This document shows, one piece after another, positions 14,164-15,062 of a stretch of 15,062 bases of DNA. The translations under genes and the position numbers were made by a program. This DNA is from JBJKPP01 sp046706145 (GTDB taxonomy: Bacteria > Bacteroidota > Ignavibacteria > Ignavibacteriales > Ignavibacteriaceae). Each line of letters starts with the position of its first letter. Position 1 is the stretch's first letter. The notes beneath the pieces were generated by a model. The model searched no databases, was not told the origin of the DNA, and saw only the letters and a program-made list of their open reading frames with translations. Location of the stretch: positions 1 to 15,062 of the forward strand of contig JBJKPP010000036.1 of assembly GCA_046706145.1 (NCBI GenBank), given 5' to 3'.

Positions 14164-14920
14164 GAATAAAGGAAAAATCTTAGGTTCTGTTTTTTTTGTT
14201 TTTTTAATTTTTCTCTTGGCTTTTTTGATTATGAATACAAAGAAATCTACTAGAAAGACAGTACAATTGATAGAAATTGAAAACAACAAACTGTTGAGTG
14301 AAAATGATTATTTAACTCAAGCCAAGCTCAATAACAAAACTGAGTACAGCAGCCTTACTTTAGGAATCATAAAGGATAGAATTGAAAAGCACCCTTACGT
14401 TAAATATGCTGACGTTGAATTTTATAAAGACCACCTTGTAAGAGTTTACTTAACTGAGAAGAAGATGGATGCGGTTCTTGTGAGCGGTTCGAATCCTTTA
14501 TTTATTTCAGATGACTTAGAACTTCTTCCTGTTCTCCCTAAAACTAAAATGGTTGATTTACCAGTAATTATAAATCCTGATAGAAGCGATACCATTAAAC
14601 TTTACTCTCTTGTAAAAGGTAATGATATAACTCAAGGTTTAAAAATAATTGATGCTTGCAAACTTGTAGATAACAAATTCTTCAAATATCTTTCCGAGAT
14701 TAATTTGAGAGAGGGCGGCGACATAGTAATAAATTTCTCCGGATTGAAACCACCGGTTGTTTTTGGTAAGTATGAAACTGCGGCCAAGATAGTTTATCTT
14801 AAGGATGTACTCGAATATTTAACCGCCAGTAACTCACTCAATAATACATCTTATATTGATTTAAGATTTAAAGACAGGGTTTATTTAGGTGAAAATCAAG
14901 GAACAGGTGTAACCGAATGA
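14144..14920 (+). CDS. ftsQ: cell division protein FtsQ-like (POTRA)
   Basis: FtsQ is the bitopic divisome scaffold that recruits FtsL/FtsB. The 258 residues have a short cytoplasmic tail, one membrane segment (about 12-30), a POTRA-like region (about 38-105) including IKDRIEKHPYVKYADV (76-91) and VRVYLTEKK (99-107), then the beta domain. FISDDLELLPVLP (120-132) and the C-terminal IDLRFKDRVYL (238-248) match the usual FtsQ pattern of a displayed final strand. FtsQ diverges strongly, so the call rests on topology, these motifs and its place before ftsA. Start choice is uncertain: ATG 14144 gives a 20-base overlap with murC and ATG 14156 an 8-base overlap; neither has a well-spaced ribosome binding site. 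The stop overlaps ftsA as ATGA. Confidence 0.88.
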   Translation: MTLGMSENKGKILGSVFFVFLIFLLAFLIMNTKKSTRKTVQLIEIENNKLLSENDYLTQAKLNNKTEYSSLTLGIIKDRIEKHPYVKYADVEFYKDHLVRVYLTEKKMDAVLVSGSNPLFISDDLELLPVLPKTKMVDLPVIINPDRSDTIKLYSLVKGNDITQGLKIIDACKLVDNKFFKYLSEINLREGGDIVINFSGLKPPVVFGKYETAAKIVYLKDVLEYLTASNSLNNTSYIDLRFKDRVYLGENQGTGVTE

Positions 14921-15062
14921 AAAAGAATATAGTAGCAGGATTAGATTTAGGCACTACAAAAGTTTGTGCAGTCATTGCAGAAAAGGTAGATGATTCAAAA
15001 TTTGATATTCTCGGATTTGGAGTTGCGCCTTCTGAAGGCTTGCATAAAGGAATTGTAGCAAA
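14917..15062 (+). CDS. ftsA: cell division protein FtsA (5' end, cut by window edge)
   Basis: Only the first 48 residues are inside the window. They read MKKNIVAGLDLGTTKVCAVI followed by AEKVDDSKFDILGFGVAP, and the frame stays open to the edge. The phosphate-1 loop of the actin/Hsp70 fold, GLDLGTTKVCAVIAE (8-22), is characteristic of FtsA. FtsA binds ATP, polymerises at the membrane and anchors FtsZ. The start forms an ATGA overlap with ftsQ. ftsZ is expected downstream, but it is beyond the window. Confidence 0.95.
   Translation, partial: MKKNIVAGLDLGTTKVCAVIAEKVDDSKFDILGFGVAPSEGLHKGIVA

Noticed and set aside
1..15062. Mobile elements, CRISPR arrays, rRNA or phage genes
   Set aside because: I looked for transposase, integrase, repeat-spacer periodicity and terminal repeats and saw none.

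Overview
The window is a bacterial division and cell wall (dcw) cluster, AT-rich (about one third G+C by eye), with every gene on the + strand. The gene order is mraZ-rsmH-ftsL-ftsI-murE-murF-mraY-murD-ftsW-murG-X-murC-ftsQ-ftsA. The MurE signature DNPR points to meso-diaminopimelate peptidoglycan. FtsI carries a C-terminal PASTA domain, and murB and ddl are absent from between murC and ftsQ. These traits, together with low G+C, suggest the Chlorobi/Ignavibacteria side of the Bacteroidota-Chlorobiota group. That placement is an inference from gene order and protein style, not from a search.

Layout: positions 1-121 hold a sigma70-like promoter and a tRNA-Thr (anticodon CGT). Positions 122-529 are non-coding and AT-rich, with a few short repeats and weak hairpins. 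Positions 530-874 encode a 114-residue membrane-anchored protein of unknown function. Positions 875-1061 are the dcw control region: a candidate promoter followed by three boxes (TGGGG, TGGGG, TGGTA) at exact 10-bp spacing, which matches the known MraZ operator style. From 1062 to the window end, 14 genes are packed with no gap larger than 1 nt. Most junctions are ATGA, TGATG or TAATG overlaps, so one long, translationally coupled operon is expected.

How the genes work together: MraZ is the autoregulator and RsmH methylates 16S rRNA. MurC, MurD, MurE and MurF add the stem peptide to UDP-MurNAc. MraY and MurG make lipid I and lipid II. FtsW and FtsI polymerise and cross-link septal peptidoglycan, FtsL and FtsQ are the bitopic divisome proteins, and FtsA (5' end only) is the membrane tether for FtsZ.

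The least expected element is X (12258-12776), a 172-residue protein with two membrane segments and a C-terminal domain that looks like a bacterial PH-type fold. It is inserted between murG and murC and coupled to murG by an ATGA overlap. It is the best candidate for an undescribed component here; the rest is canonical. I see no mobile elements, CRISPR arrays or rRNA.
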